Source: Plumapathes pennacea (taxonomy: Eukaryota; Cnidaria; Anthozoa; Antipatharia; Myriopathidae). From it: a stretch of DNA of 64,000 bases. Below the pieces are notes generated by a model that saw only the letters and a program-made list of their open reading frames with translations, ran no database searches and was not told the origin of the DNA. Positions 21,915-35,123 of this stretch are shown in pieces. The DNA is taken from positions 8,658,684 to 8,722,683 of the forward strand of contig OZ038471.1 in assembly GCA_964036295.1 (NCBI GenBank). The letters are read 5' to 3'. The number at the start of each line of letters is the position of its first letter. Within the stretch, counting starts at the first letter, position 1. Position numbers and translations under genes: made by a program.

Positions 21915-24900
21915 TTACGTCGCCTCTTTCAGCCAATCTGGTAAAGGGTACTCTAAAGCACGCAGTAGGCTCGCAAGCCTCCTGTTTGGTTCTTTGTAGT
22001 AATTCCGAAGAAACTGTTCAGATTTCGCATCCATGAGCGGATAGTGGCGCCCTTTGCTTTTGCCTAAGCACTTAGTGGTACCTCCCGATGTAACCTGGCA
22101 GTAGAAACCTTTCTGCTTGTCAAACCTTTGGAAAAATAGAAATATTAAAAGGGACAGTCGGAAAAGGAGCGAGGGAAGGAGGGAAAGATGGAGAGGGGAG
22201 GAGAAAAAAAAATTAAGTGCACAAAACAGCCAAAATATGGTCATTTGGAATCCACTACCTGGTGTGTTTCCTTTGGTTGGGAACAGAAGCAAATACATCT
22301 TTTTCTTTACTTTCGGTAGTGCTAGAGATTCAAAATTCTGCACACATTCTTGCGGCAGATGACATCACACTAGCACTGTGCCCAACCCATATACGTCATA
22401 GTAAATAACTGCATGGAGGTCTCATATGTGACCACGTCACCACAAAAGTGTAATCTCAGTACCTGAGTTTCCTGGCGTAGTCATAGATATGAATATTTAG
22501 GAACTTCTGGACTTGAAGCATAACTTCTGCAGGATCGCTCTTGAGTTTGTGTCCATCAAGGATTAGAATCTAACGAGAAAATATGACATTGACTTAGTTT
22601 ACTATAAATAACTATAATACTACGCGCGTTCTGAAAAACCATTTTATTAACTATTAAAAGACATGGTTTCGTTAAGCCGGTCACAGTAAAAGTTAGTTAT
22701 TCCATAAAATCAATATAAAACGCGTTTATATGTCTTTGTACTCTTATATAAACACTTCGGATGTCGTGAGAACACTCAAGAAAGTTTTCCTCGTGTTGTA
22801 ACAACACCCCGCGTGTATATACAAGAGTACAGAGAGATCGAAATGCGTGTTATATTGTCTAAATATAAGCACGTATATATTTCAAGTATGTAGGCACGTA
22901 CATGTTTGCGTAAAGCCAAACCGACGGACGAGTTCTCGTCATTTACATTATAGAACATAATTTTTTCCGCCTTAAAGTCGTTTGAATAATAGGCTTCGTA
23001 ATATACAAGGTTTAGCTGTTGCGCCAGGTTTTCAGAGACCCACACAAACTTAGCTCCGCCTCTTTGGACATCAAATTTGCATATTGTGCTCAGTGAACTG
23101 CACGTCGCACATTTCATTACAAAGTTTTACTGCAAATTGATGCCTAATAGTGCACCTAAGCATGAACGTTGCAAGGCCAATGCAACATTCATCTTAAAAA
23201 CTAAGTAATTTGAAGGGAAATGTTGCTTTAACCCTTTCACTCCAAAGAGTGATCAACTTCGATTTTCTCCTTCAGTTTCTCACCAGAGATATATCATATA
23301 GTAAGGAGAACTTTTGGCTTTTGATACCTTGCTCAGATGATCCCCGAGCGAAGCGGGGGTAATAATCACAACGCTAATGCAGCAAAATCGCCCTATTTGA
23401 AGACTCCAAGCGGGTCGCCATCTCGATATGAGTTTGTTCGTGTGTCTGTTTGTCTGTTTGTCAGGCGTACGACCTCGTCCCCAGGGCCATCCGCGTTAAG
23501 CAACGACAAAGGATCGATCACGTGTCCCGCTGTAGTTTTACTGATACTCTGAATAAGATTGAACGAAGCAACATTTGAAAACTGAAAAACGTGGAACACA
23601 AAAGTCTCGTGAAACTCGTCTTCAAAAGAGAAGGGAACTAGCACGGGCAAGGCGGAATCCGTCTCGACAAAAGACGACAATCCTGTTATGACCGAAAGCA
23701 TCATGAACAGAAGCGTGCTGAAGAAACGACTCCGCAAAGGAAACAACGCTTGAAAGCAAATCGGGGGCTTCAGACGCCGTTTTGATCAGATACTTATTCA
23801 GAAAGAACAAGCAACAGAGGTCAGTCAGTGGAAATCAAACAATCACCATGACAAATATATTCTATCCCGTATCTTGTAACTCGACCACTTCAAGGATGTA
23901 ATAAAATCTGTATGCTGATCATTTTCCCTCGAAGTAATTGTTTTAATACGCTTCTGTCGCCAGTTTCGACGACGTATCGGAACTTGGAGTCTTGAATGAT
24001 TTAGTCAGATGTCTTATTTTTTTCTTTCAAGAATATTAACTGTATCAAATGCTGTAATCTGACATACGGTGATTGCAGCGAGAATCGTTCACAAGCCCTG
24101 TGAAGTATGACTAGGTCGGAAACTCGTGTATAATTTGAAGTAAACCGTTCAAGTTTTATTTGATTCTGGGAGAAATCATGCAGTTTTGAGCGGGTTCACA
24201 TACAAAACAATTCGATCCATTAAATATGCATGCCTGAGTCTGGTGCATGGAGTCCAGAGTAAAAAAAAATGCACAGTAAGCCTATTTAATTGTACTGCCT
24301 ATGAATTCAAAAATGGAAAATCAGTGTTCCTTTTTTCCCGTACTACGGCGGCCGACCAGATGTTAGCATTAAATTTTGAGAACGTTGCTTGGCAGACTGT
24401 ATGAATTAATTTGACGTGCCGACCGTGGGAAATACGTACTTCGTCACGCAAACGATTCCTTTTTTTTTTTTTTTCAACGCAAAAGTATAACACACACCAT
24501 TCTTTTTCTCCTTCCTTTGCGTATAGCACTTGACTTCGAAGAAAAGATTAAGCCAACATTTTGGTAAAACAAAGGCTGCTCTTGTTGAGCAGAACCAAAG
24601 TAGAAGTCCAATCAATGGCAGAGCGAGGGGTATCTGCGATTATCGTATTTCTAGTAGCAATTCTCACTACATCACTCATACATTTTCCTCTTAAAAGGTT
24701 GGGAGAATCTGCATTTTGAACTTGGGAGTGAAGGGGTTAAGCCTGGTTTTCACGAGCGACGCAAACAGCATAAGCGCAAGCACAATCGTTCTTATTTCAC
24801 GTGAAAACAGGCTCGACGCAAGCGCATACACAAACGCAAACATTTTGATCCTTGTGCTTGCGATTGCGTTTGCGTCCAGCCTGTTTTATTGTGAATTAAG

Positions 24901-27900
24901 AACTTGATAGTGCCGACAAACTTGCTTGGATAAATAAAAAAACCGCAACAAATCGAAAACGCAAAGAAGCCGCTCCGAGCCACTGGTTAAAATGAAAGTG
25001 TGGCTTACAACGTTATTCCCGCAGGGGCTGAGTACATTACAACACGGCCAACGTACCGCGATTGTGCAAATGATCACAAGTGAAGTATGCTAGGCCTCTT
25101 AAAACCTCTTACCTGAGAAGCTTTAAAAAGTCCGAGCCAGCGCTCGAGGTGATCAGCGTACAGTCCAGGCACGAGGCATCGCTGGCTGAGCAGGTAGCCA
25201 GGCCGATCCGCTTCAGGGTCGTCTTTCGTCAAAATGTTGTAAAATGAGTCAGCGGCTGCTTCAACTCCGTGACTTCGCATGTGCTGCAGGAAAAGGAAGA
25301 AAACGTAGCTGATGCTAAACACATGGCTACAAAGTTCAGTATTTTTTTTTTATCTTAAGATGGACCGAATGGGATTATCACAATAAATCACAATAAATAA
25401 CCAGAAATGTATCCAGTGAAATCCCGTTCACTTGAACACAAGTAATGACACATGAACTGGACGGAAGCGCCGTACAGTTTCACATAAGAAAAGTACTTTG
25501 CCCTTATGACACTACTTTTACCGTTTGAGGTCGAGAACGCGATTCACAAATGAAGAAGATTCACCGCTTCTTTACCATCTCAAGGAAATGGAAGAAGGCG
25601 AGCAATAATTTTGCTTTGCATCCTTCAGATTGAACTTTGAGATAATCAAAGCGGCAAGGCAGCTGTAAGCTCGCAAATTTGTAAAAAGTGGTTTTGTGGG
25701 AGTGGGTATTTAATAGAACTGGCTCAAGGCCACATCGTAAAAATTGCTCAATTTTAGGTATGTGGAAGTTCGCATCCGTTTCCGCGGGCCTCCACTTTTG
25801 CTGAACCGCGTATTCGATTTAGTCTTAGTTTTAAAAACCCTCATTTACAAGGCGGCAGAGGGTGAAAATATTATAAAACTTAGACGCTCGAAATGGGAGA
25901 AATTAACATTCTTCACTGAGTGCCAAAGCTTTGAACCGGAAGGAGACTTTCCGGAGTCGCACTGAAAAAAGTCTATCCGTGACTTCATTACTCATGTCAT
26001 TTTTTATTTATTTATTTATTTTTTTATATGGCCGGCTTATGTATGGGAGTATCCCCCGAGCGCCGATGGAGGAAACACATTCTTTTCATCATTTCCGTTG
26101 GTCAGCGTTTATCACTATTCCGAAGTAAGATTTCACATCTTATTCAAAGTCCGCTTTTCTTGTGCACAACATATGTTATAAAAAATATATTGGACTAATA
26201 TTTGAGTATCGAGTCTTGAGGTTTTACAAGCGTTGCACGAACTGAAATCGAACTATAATTTGCTTTCGTTTCCAATTTTTTTTGCAATGACCGCTGACTC
26301 AATAAATAAGGTGTGGTTAGTTTCTGGTTGGTTAGTTTCTATTCGCATGCTCTGTGCTTCCATACGCATTACCTGGTACCAGGAATAAGCTCGCTTGATT
26401 GGGTCCATCAGAATAGTGATCACTTTAACACGAGGCAGCAATGCATGGATCCTGATCGCCGCTTTCTTGGCGTCGAAGTAGTTCGCAGTTTTCTCAAACA
26501 GTAAAGGTGAGCTTGAATTGCCATGATCGGCGAAGAAATCCAGATACCTAAAATATCAACAACAATAAAAGTCTTTCTATGAAATTAATACGTTGACATT
26601 AGGAAACCCAGAAAATACTTTTCTTATTTGGGTTTATTTGTTACAATCCTGCCCAAACGTGTTAAGATTACTCTCCTCTGGTGTTCACAAATGTTACTGA
26701 AACTTCCCCCCTCTCCCTACGAAATGTACATTTCTTCTCACCCTCATTTTGTGACTTATTGTTCAGTGGTAGTGTGTTGGTGGTGGTGGGAGAGGAGGGT
26801 GTACCAATCTCGCACGCAGAGCCTTTTTACAGTCAAACCTGTATTAAGTTACCCTGGTTCCAGAGGTCCTTATATTACTTCTTCAAGAGGTTTCCGACAA
26901 GAACGACGAAGCGAGTGGAAAGGACCTCTGGGCGCGCGAGGTACCAACCTCATTTCCATGAGTTCAGCTGAACTTCGTCGCTGATTGGTTAATGTTTGAC
27001 AAACACAATGGCGATCGAACTGACATGGAAGTGAGGTTGCTACCTCGCGCGCCCAGAGGTTCCCTCGCCACCGTTCCCCTCTGCCGCTCCGGCTCTGCCG
27101 AGCTTTCGCTGCTCTTCACTGGCAAGCGAGGAACCTCTGGAACAAGGGTAGTATTAAGTGGACAACCTGTATCAAGCGGACCATTGTCAAAGTCCCAAAA
27201 ATCTACTCCCCAGTAAGATATTGCTTACGCGGAAACTTCACAATTCCCCAAGGGTGTCCGCTAAATACAGGTTTGACTGTACTCCTAAAGCGCAGTAAAT
27301 ATATCAAGTAATCCTGATTGGTTATTCATATTGGAATGCGCAGTGGTGGAGAATCCAACTCCCTCAACCGAAACTTCTAAGAAACTTTGTAAGTGAATGG
27401 GTAATCAAAAGGTTGCAGATTTCTCCCGAGGTTTAGAACGCTGTCCAAAGACTTAAGACTTTCTGACCACGATTTACGACACCAAAATGGCGTGCATATA
27501 TGCACTGTCTTGCCCCACCATACTAACCAGTCCAATCCCTTGAGGTAGTTGTTTCCATTAAAGAACTGCACTTCCTCGAAAGTCTTGACGCTCTGCTCAC
27601 TGCTGGCCACGCCCGGGTGCATGCTCAGGAAAGTGTAGAGTGCGGTGGTGCCCGTCTTCTGTGGACCGATCACCAGGAAGTTCGGCAGTCGGTGGCAGTT
27701 CTTCTCCTCCGACCAGATCTCTTTGTGGCGCGGATCAGAGCAAGGGTTCTGTAACATACAATGTATAAGATGGAGAAATATAATGACATTGTGGATAGGG
27801 AGGTAGTATAAGGGGAAGGACAACAAAGATCTTTTTCCGAGAGAGACTCGCAAACCTTTCACGAGGCCTTAACACCATGAAAGTGCTTTAAGCTGACGTT

Positions 27901-30900
27901 TGGAGGGTTACCTCTTCGTGGAAGCATATGGGCTAACGCTCGAAACGTTAGCTCAAAGCACTTTTACAGCCGTCGTATATCCACATTAACCTTTCAGGGT
28001 TCGAAGTTAGCGGTAGTCCGCTAGTCCGATCACTAGTAAAAATGACCGCGGACTAGTAAAATTGGCCACAAACTAGTCCGACTGTCCAGTAAACTATCAC
28101 AAGCCAGTGTTGTACCCAGAGCGCGTCATTGCGTTTAAAATTTGCATCACTTGTATTGGGACCAGTACAAATCTTGGTGGACTAGTAAAAATTGGAGTCT
28201 ACTAGTCCGGCTGTCTAGTAAGAAAAAATGCTAAGTTTTATCACTGCTTTGGTTAACACATTATACGTTTATCTGCACGCCGGCTGAACTAGTTCTCACA
28301 TGGGCTAGCACTCATTGTGCAAATACATCAGCCTAAAATAACGAAAGAGGCCAGAAAGTTAGTTAGTAGAAGTAAGAATTCAAAACAGTTAACGATGTCT
28401 TGCCTGCCAGATGGGTTCCTCATCTTGTGGAAATATCTGGAAATATTTTTCCGCCAGGTCAGTCGGGTGAGCCGACCTAAGTTGCAGGTTGGTCCAACAT
28501 TGGAGGAACTTCACCACATTCGTGAAAGCGTAGAGAGCCAAGCGATCGTTGCCATAGTTTGACAGATGTGTCATAAAAACACTTATCTAGAAAACGACAG
28601 AGGTCACAGACATAAGACACAAATACAAACATACAGTCAATGTTTAAGAAATATATAACGCGTTCTCGTGTAATTTAGCCTCATCTAAACACGATAGAAT
28701 TTGGGAGAATACGAGAGTGGCGTAGGGAAACTACGAGGCCGTCGAGTTGTTTCCCGCTGCTCGAGTGTTCTCCCAACTTCCCAAGTGTTTAGATGACAGA
28801 AGATATATTACACGGGAACGCGTTATATATTTCTTTTATAAAATGTTTAATCAATAAAAAAAATACATCACGTATCACGTCAGCGTGTAATAACTGTCAT
28901 CGTACAAAGTTACTTAGCCAATCAGGACGCGCGTGGTATCACAATTACGTTATAGAAACCTCTACACAACGTCAACCGTGGGGACGAAATTGTGTGGCCG
29001 CTGTGTAAAGGTGAACGTTGTGTAGAGGTTCGACTACATTTCATCCAAGTTTCATAGCATGTCAAACGTTTTCTATGTACCAATATCAGAACAAAAGTGA
29101 TGTCCGCAGTTAACTTTTTATTGGAAACATGAACCACCAAACAGGTTCAGTGCGTGTAACTGGCTAATAATTACACTCCCTCAGTGAAAGCATGGAATTT
29201 CAACTATTCATTCGTTGAGTGGCCGTTGTGTAGAGGTTTAATATTTTAAGTGCATTTTGGGGTTTGTGAAAACGTAGTGCTGGCCGTTGTCGTTCTCGTT
29301 CTGTTAAGGTGGCCGTCGTGGGAAGGTTTAAATAACAGTAAATGCATGAACTGGCGGCCAAGACAAACTTTCGTGGCTATTACGTAGAGGTGGCCGTCAG
29401 TGGAAGTAAGAAAACAATAAAATGATTGCTATACTTACTGGATTGTTCACAAAAGTCTGGAATAACTTCCCTCCATAGATACTTGCTTCAAGTCTGCGAG
29501 GACCCCCTGGGTAATCGGCCAGTATGTATGTGTGTGTGTAAAGGCCACAAGTTTGCCGCGGCAACACCTAAAGGATTACACAGTATATTTGCAGTGCGAC
29601 CCAGGCTGTCATACATTGTTAGAAGCTTCTGTCAAGTGGAACAGATGTAATGGGGAATGAGATAAAAAAAAGCTGACATGTTTAGCCTGCAATGGCGTTC
29701 CGTTCGTTTTCAGGCAAAATTCTTTCGGGAGTAGGACTGGGGTGAGGCAAACGCTGTGGAGGGGGGAGGGGAGGCGGGAGGAAAATGGGAAGGAGGGAGG
29801 GGAGGGAGGCGGAGGGACCTTCCTCGCCCTAGTCCCACTCCCGAACGAATTTTGCCTGAAAACGAACGGGAACGCCTGCATTGCAGGCCAGGTTAGGTTT
29901 AGGGTTAGTTTTAGGGTTAGTTTATGGTTAGGATTAGTGGTTTTGATGTCTAACCATAACCTAACTGAAAACTAACCCTACACCTAACCCTACAAAATAT
30001 AGCTTTGTTGGCTTCTTTCATCTCATTGCCCATTGTCCCATCCTCGTTTTAGTAGCATCCGGCATGGAACTGGACCCCATGCGACCTTCCTTAGGTCTCA
30101 TATAGTGACAAATTCCCATAAGCTACTAACTTACTGTAAGCCTGAAACAAAGGATGACTGCTTGCAGGAGGTTTCACTCTACACTTTAATGGCAAAACCA
30201 AAAAACAAAAAAAACAAAAAAAACAAACAAACAAACAATAAAAACAGTAACAATGGAAGTCATTATTCAAAACTAAGCAACTTGCCTTAATTCCCTTGTA
30301 AATGAAACCGCGTCTTGACCAAGCTGGGTTAAGATGGGGATTTTCCTCGGTGGAAGTGACCTTCAGGTTGTAGTACTTTGTCCATGCTTCATACAGCAAG
30401 TCATGAGTGGGATACACTCCAGAATGGTGCGGCGAAACTGCATAAGTGCAGTTTACAGGAATGTTGTGTTCCTAAAATGAAATAAATGTTGTTTGAAACT
30501 ACTGAATACAAGTTCTTGTCAATACAAGTTTTGGTCCTCGTCAGCGTACATAAATAAAATGTATAACGTACTAGAAAAACGATATTCTCGGATGTTCACT
30601 CATATAGGCACTCAATAGTAATTTGGGTAGGAAGGTTCCGCTGACTATAAAACCCTGACTCTATTTAAGACAAAAGATTTTGCTAACTTGTATAAGCTAC
30701 CCGGCAAAGTGCTCTAATCTGTTACCCTGTTCAAGACTGGACCAAATATTACCTTATTCAAAACAGATATAACTTAGCCTGTGTTGCACGCGTTTTCACC
30801 AGCCCCCCCCCCCCCCCCCCCCCGAGATTTACCAGCGCAAACCTTACCTATAAACATAAAGATTGAATGTGGCACATGTTTAGAGTGTTAGCCCTTATTA

Positions 30901-33900
30901 AACAAACTGTATTCTCACGAATGACTTTATATAACCCAAAAGGAGGTGTTCACCTCCACTCCAATGCCGCTTTAGCGAATCATACGTCAGTTGTACCAAT
31001 GCGCGCGTCTAATTACTCAGTAAAAATGAGCTTCAGCCAAATATATAGTGGAGCTCAATGTTTCTTGTGCCTTTTAATTATCAGGGTAAATAACCTGTTA
31101 CCCTTAAACTCCTGGAATATATGCGATCAACTGTAATGTTCTCGTTACGTTTCTTACTAGAGATATATAATTATCCGTGCATATTTCCTCGCCAAAAGTA
31201 GTTTATTGTTTATATATTACAGTTTTTAGCCAATCAGAACGCGCCTTGTATTATAGATATTTTATGCAATGTAAATTAACACATCAAAGTCATTCCTTCA
31301 GGCGAATCAAGTGAGCAGGTTCCACTAGTTTTTTGACATGTCCAGGGTTACTGAAAGTTTAGGTTTACATGCATTGCTTGCTTTATCAATTCCCAGATCA
31401 TAAGCATACTGTCACCACATTGTGCCTGCATAGAATACTATTCAATGCATTATAAATGTGAACCAACAATATACAGCTCCACCCACCTTCGCAAACTCAA
31501 CATTTGGGAGAAGCTGTTGCTTTATTTCTGCCATGGTGTTTAATTTGTGTGGTTGAATATGTCCCCACATGTGACTGAACCACCAGAAGTTACTTGCTGC
31601 TCTCACTAGTTCCCAGTCACCCTCGTTTTCCTCCTCATTTCCTCTCAAAAAGAAGTCCCCAGAGTACCCAAGGTTGAAGTGAAAATTTGGCACTCTTTTC
31701 TGCAGATTGTTTTGCACTGACACCAAAGCCTGTAAAAACAATAACAAAATGTATTAATACTCTTCAATTTCCAAGATTGATTGACTTCAGTACTTTTTCC
31801 CCTTCAGTTTGTTGCCTGCAATCATCAGAGGATGGATAACTTGGCTTTTAATACCTTTCTCATGCCAGGTGAATGCTTAATATATAGAGGATATTACATG
31901 GTGGTGCAAAGATAATGAATTTTATTTTCGAGTGGTAAAAACAATATTTTATGAACGAGCGCTTCACGAGTGAGTAAAATATTGTTTTTACCACTCAAAT
32001 ATAAAAGTCATATCTTCGAGCCGCTGTGTAATTTTCTTTTTATCATATTAGACACAAGTGTTTTACGAGAAATTGCACAAACAACCGTGTAAAAAGCAGG
32101 AAATGATGCCAACAATATCCTCACTAGTGAGGATATGGAAAATACGCCACTTGGGTCCCAGATGTAGTTTCATATGGATTTTACACATGGTATATTTTCC
32201 AGTAAAACACTCGTGTCTATATAATAAATTGATTTATTAAACTATACCAGTTCTCACTATCACTATACACTTTTTTAAGGTTGGGTGAATATGCATTTTG
32301 ATAGCTTGAATCATTTCAGGACTCTATTTTTTGTTATTGTCCAAGTGCATATAATATAGGGCAGCTTTCAAATAACTGCAGTTGTAAAATGAAAATCATT
32401 ATATATTAATAAATTGATGTAATATACAACTTATTTCCTTAAATAATTGCAGGGGCAGCAATCACTTTTTATTTGCCACAAAGGGAGTGCAAGTGCATGT
32501 GTATTTCATTACAGCTGGTGATCTCAGTTAATGTGGGTGAACAGTATAGACATACAGCATGGCCGTGGAACATCGGGGCTCCATGCTAAGAGTGAAAATT
32601 GAATGATGAGGGGGAGGGGGCAGGATATCCCCTTTTCTACTTTACTGCAGAATGGTACCAGACCTAATATTGTCTGTTACACTGGTTCGATCCATGCAGG
32701 GAACTTATTTGAGGATTATGTCCAACTTTTTCTGTTGCTTAAAGTCTATTGTAATAGGACTAAATTAAAAAAAAAAAAAAAAAAAGGGAATTGAAGGATT
32801 AAAAATTGAATGCATGGAACAACAATAATTGTTGTACAATTCCATAATTATTATACTGCAGGCATTAATTTTATAGGCTAAGGTGCATGGTCACACTTCT
32901 GGGAGGTGGTCACTTATGGGGGTTTAATCTCACTACAGGTCAGGCCTAAATATGGTAATATCCAGCTTTGAGCTTACCACATTACAAAATACCATGGACT
33001 TCTCAGCTGAATATAATAACAAGTTGTCTTTTATTGTCATTACATGTGACCAGAAACCAAAAAAGATTTTTAATTGTTTCAATCCTGAGTGGGTCCAATA
33101 AGTTACTGCTCATCAGACAATCAATTCTCACTACAACTACTCAGTCTTGTTTAGGAGAGTGCACAAAAACAATTCACACCACCCCAATAAAAGGCTGCCA
33201 AAGACAAGTTTTACTCATTCAACAGAAGAAAACTTTCATCTTTTTACTGTCAAATGAAAATAACCACTCAGGAAGCAATTTTCAGAGAAGAGTTTGGCAG
33301 TGGGAAAAATTGCAGTGAAAGTTTAATTGGTTGAAACTGACATTAATTTTTTATCTGACTCTTTGACACATTTATCCAAATCAACATTTTCATAATTTTC
33401 CAAATGCACATCATTGATTATGTAATGTCCAGGATTTGAGCTGTGTTTAGAAACAGAAAAGTAGCAATACAGAAAAACAAACAAACAAACAAACAAAAAA
33501 TAAACAAACAAACAAAAAAGCAGTGAAATAGATACTAGCTATAAAGCTACATATGCAGTTCCAGAGTCAGCCCTCCACAAAGAAAAATTGTGCGCAGGAT
33601 ATTCTGGATTAAGTGAAAAAATATTTTCTGTGGACCTGAATGAAAACATAAACACTGACTGATCTCTACAGAAAGTGAATAATTATGTATGAGAGGCTGA
33701 ACATTAGAATCACAGATACAGTACAAGCAAACATAATATACAATTCTCCCATGTAACGTCAAGTTACCCTGAGCAACCTCTGGCTGCCAACAAATTGATA
33801 AATTTGACAAGACATTGGTAAACACTTGTATCATCCGAAACTGCTGATAAAATATGGGAAAGTTCCAAGCGACCTTCATACAATATATTCGGCTGTTTGC

Positions 33901-35123
33901 ACTTAGCTTGGATGACTATATACATGTAATAATTAAATTGGCTTGAAAGGCTTGAAATTTGGTGATTTTTGGTAAATATTATCTTACGCGTGGGTAAAAA
34001 AGCCGCATTATAACAACTGAATCCCGAAGGGAAACTAATGCGGTTCAAATGCTAATCAAACCTATTATCTTTTAGACAAAAGAGAAATCAGGGGGCAAGT
34101 TTACATGCCTACCTTCACATCTTCTTTGGTCATCCGGGTTCCCCTCTTCCCAACGAAAATGTCATCTATGTCGACCACGAACCATCGTTCTAAAGGCTTC
34201 GCGAGCTTTCCACGCGACAATAGCGTTAACGCATCATGAAATAACAATGAATGTAACCAAAATTGCAATCCATAACCGAAGTAGACTCTACAAATGCCAT
34301 CCAATTGACCCGAGTCTAATAAAACTGTACAATGTCGTTCACGATGTGTAGTATCAGTGTCTTGGAAGTTTACTGCTTCAATAGGGTCGTCGCTTCTCGT
34401 GTACTCGACAACTTCGTAGGTGCTATGGTTTGGATAAAACACACTCCATTTTCCTCTTGGAAGACGGTCTAGCACACCTCCAGCTCGCGTGAGTCTCAAC
34501 AGACTGGATTTCGGATTGATTTCAGCATCTTTGAGAGTATTTATCTCTGTCTTAATGCGAAGATGAAGCATCTCGTAAGAATGCTCGATCAAGCCATAGT
34601 TTTCTTGCTCGCTGAAAAGAGCGATGCCAACCGAAAATTGCCGGCAGTAGTCGTCGATCAGTTGACGATTCAAGCGATCCAAGTAATAATAAAAGCGAAT
34701 ACTTTCAAAAACTATGACTGAAAAACTACCTACTCCAGAATTAGACAAAGGAGGCCAAGCAAAGTTCGGCGTCAGGAAAACTAGCTGATATGCAATGCGA
34801 TTCGAATCGAGTATGGGAACAATGTCATGGCGAAACCTAATCGAACTCGAGCGAAGTGCGATCAGAACTCGAGTTTCAACGTTATCTGTGCTGTTTCCTT
34901 CGCCGACAAGCGCTTGAGAACCAACAAACTGTAGATCTTTTCCAACTGGAGGCTGTCGGCACTTCTCTGCACGAAAAGGTATCGTAATTCTCTGTCTTGG
35001 TTGACGGGAGAAGATGATGTGTTCGGCATGATGATGAAGGAGAACCCAGAATGACAACACTGTGATGGTTAATGTACCAGTCAGAAACTTGCACAAAATC
35101 GAGCTCCTCCAAAATGAACGCAT
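21915..35123 (-). CDS. NDST: Heparan sulfate N-deacetylase/N-sulfotransferase, copy A (complete, bifunctional)
   Basis: Exons (minus): 34113-35123, 31487-31729, 30286-30471, 29439-29567, 28404-28586, 27528-27748, 26373-26547, 25113-25283, 22463-22569, 21915-22125; ~878 aa (human NDST1 882). A Golgi type II membrane enzyme that removes the acetyl group from GlcNAc of heparan sulfate precursor and N-sulfates the amine using PAPS. Seen: an N-terminal signal anchor ([17 protein letters not shown]), the DIDDIFVG acidic motif, the [12 protein letters not shown] and SPHHSGVYP histidine motifs and [12 protein letters not shown] (deacetylase half). The sulfotransferase half has the PAPS loop [12 protein letters not shown] (K615), TFEEVQFF (E642/E643), 3'-phosphate motif KRAYSWYQ (S713) and the cysteine pair C818/C828 before [10 protein letters not shown]. 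Start is the first ATG before the anchor. All phases join cleanly. Introns 3 and 5 use GC donors (AAG|GCAAGT and CAG|GCAAGA). The introns (0.1-2.8 kb) hold the repeats listed separately. Confidence 0.94.
24737..24899. repeat. MITE-like element with TTAA-flanked inverted ends
   Basis: TTAAGCCTGGTTTTCACG at the left is an imperfect inverted match to the right end (CAGCCTGTTTTATTGTGAATTAA). Inside are GACGCAAAC and GCGCAAGCACAA words in both orientations. Related AAGCACAAGCA-type words occur near 7477, 45670 and 46480. In an NDST copy A intron. Confidence 0.5.
26828..27281. repeat. Nested inverted-repeat element in an NDST copy A intron
   Basis: Outer ends TACAGTCAAACCTGTA and TACAGGTTTGACTGTA are inverted copies. 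Inside, a second pair (CTGGTTCCAGAGG with CCTCTGGAACAAGG, and CTCTGGGCGCGCGAGGT with ACCTCGCGCGCCCAGAGG) forms another fold-back around 26854-27150. The GC-rich inner part has a different composition from its surroundings, suggesting one element inserted in another. Confidence 0.65.
28646..28835. repeat. MITE-like inverted repeat in an NDST copy A intron
   Basis: AAGAAATATATAACGCGTTC at the left pairs with GAACGCGTTATATATTTCTT at the right, with inner pairing TCATCTAAACAC with GTGTTTAGATGA. A similar half-end (TAAGAAATATATAACATGTTC) occurs near 4260 inside AP1AR. Confidence 0.7.
29683..29890. repeat. Fold-back with G-rich purine loop
   Basis: Left arm GTTCGTTTTCAGGCAAAATT and right arm AATTTTGCCTGAAAACGAAC are inverted copies within ~70-bp arms. 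The ~65-bp loop (29756-29820) is an almost pure purine run with many GGG/GGGG blocks and could form a G-quadruplex (inference). Confidence 0.7.
29891..29993. repeat. Degenerate telomere-like repeats in inverted arrangement
   Basis: GGTTAGGTTTAGGGTTAG and further TTAGGG-like words on the left are followed by CCATAACCTAACTGAAAAC and CTAACCCTACACCTAACCC on the right, so the block is head-to-head TTAGGG-like sequence. It abuts the preceding fold-back. Confidence 0.6.
30615..30785. repeat. Dispersed repeat, copy 1
   Basis: AATTTGGGTAGGAAGGTTCCGCTGA and GCCCTGTTCAAG/GACTGGACCAAA-type words in this stretch recur in the same order and orientation near 57345-57490. A run of ~23 C follows at 30801. 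In an NDST copy A intron. Confidence 0.6.
31924..32225. repeat. Two adjacent inverted-repeat elements in NDST copy A intron 1 (downstream flank of exon 2 region)
   Basis: TCGAGTGGTAAAAACAATAT pairs with ATATTGTTTTTACCACTC (31924-32003), then ATTAGACACAAGTGTTTTAC near 32047 pairs with GTAAAACACTCGTGTCTATAT near 32205-32225. No coding capacity. Confidence 0.6.
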
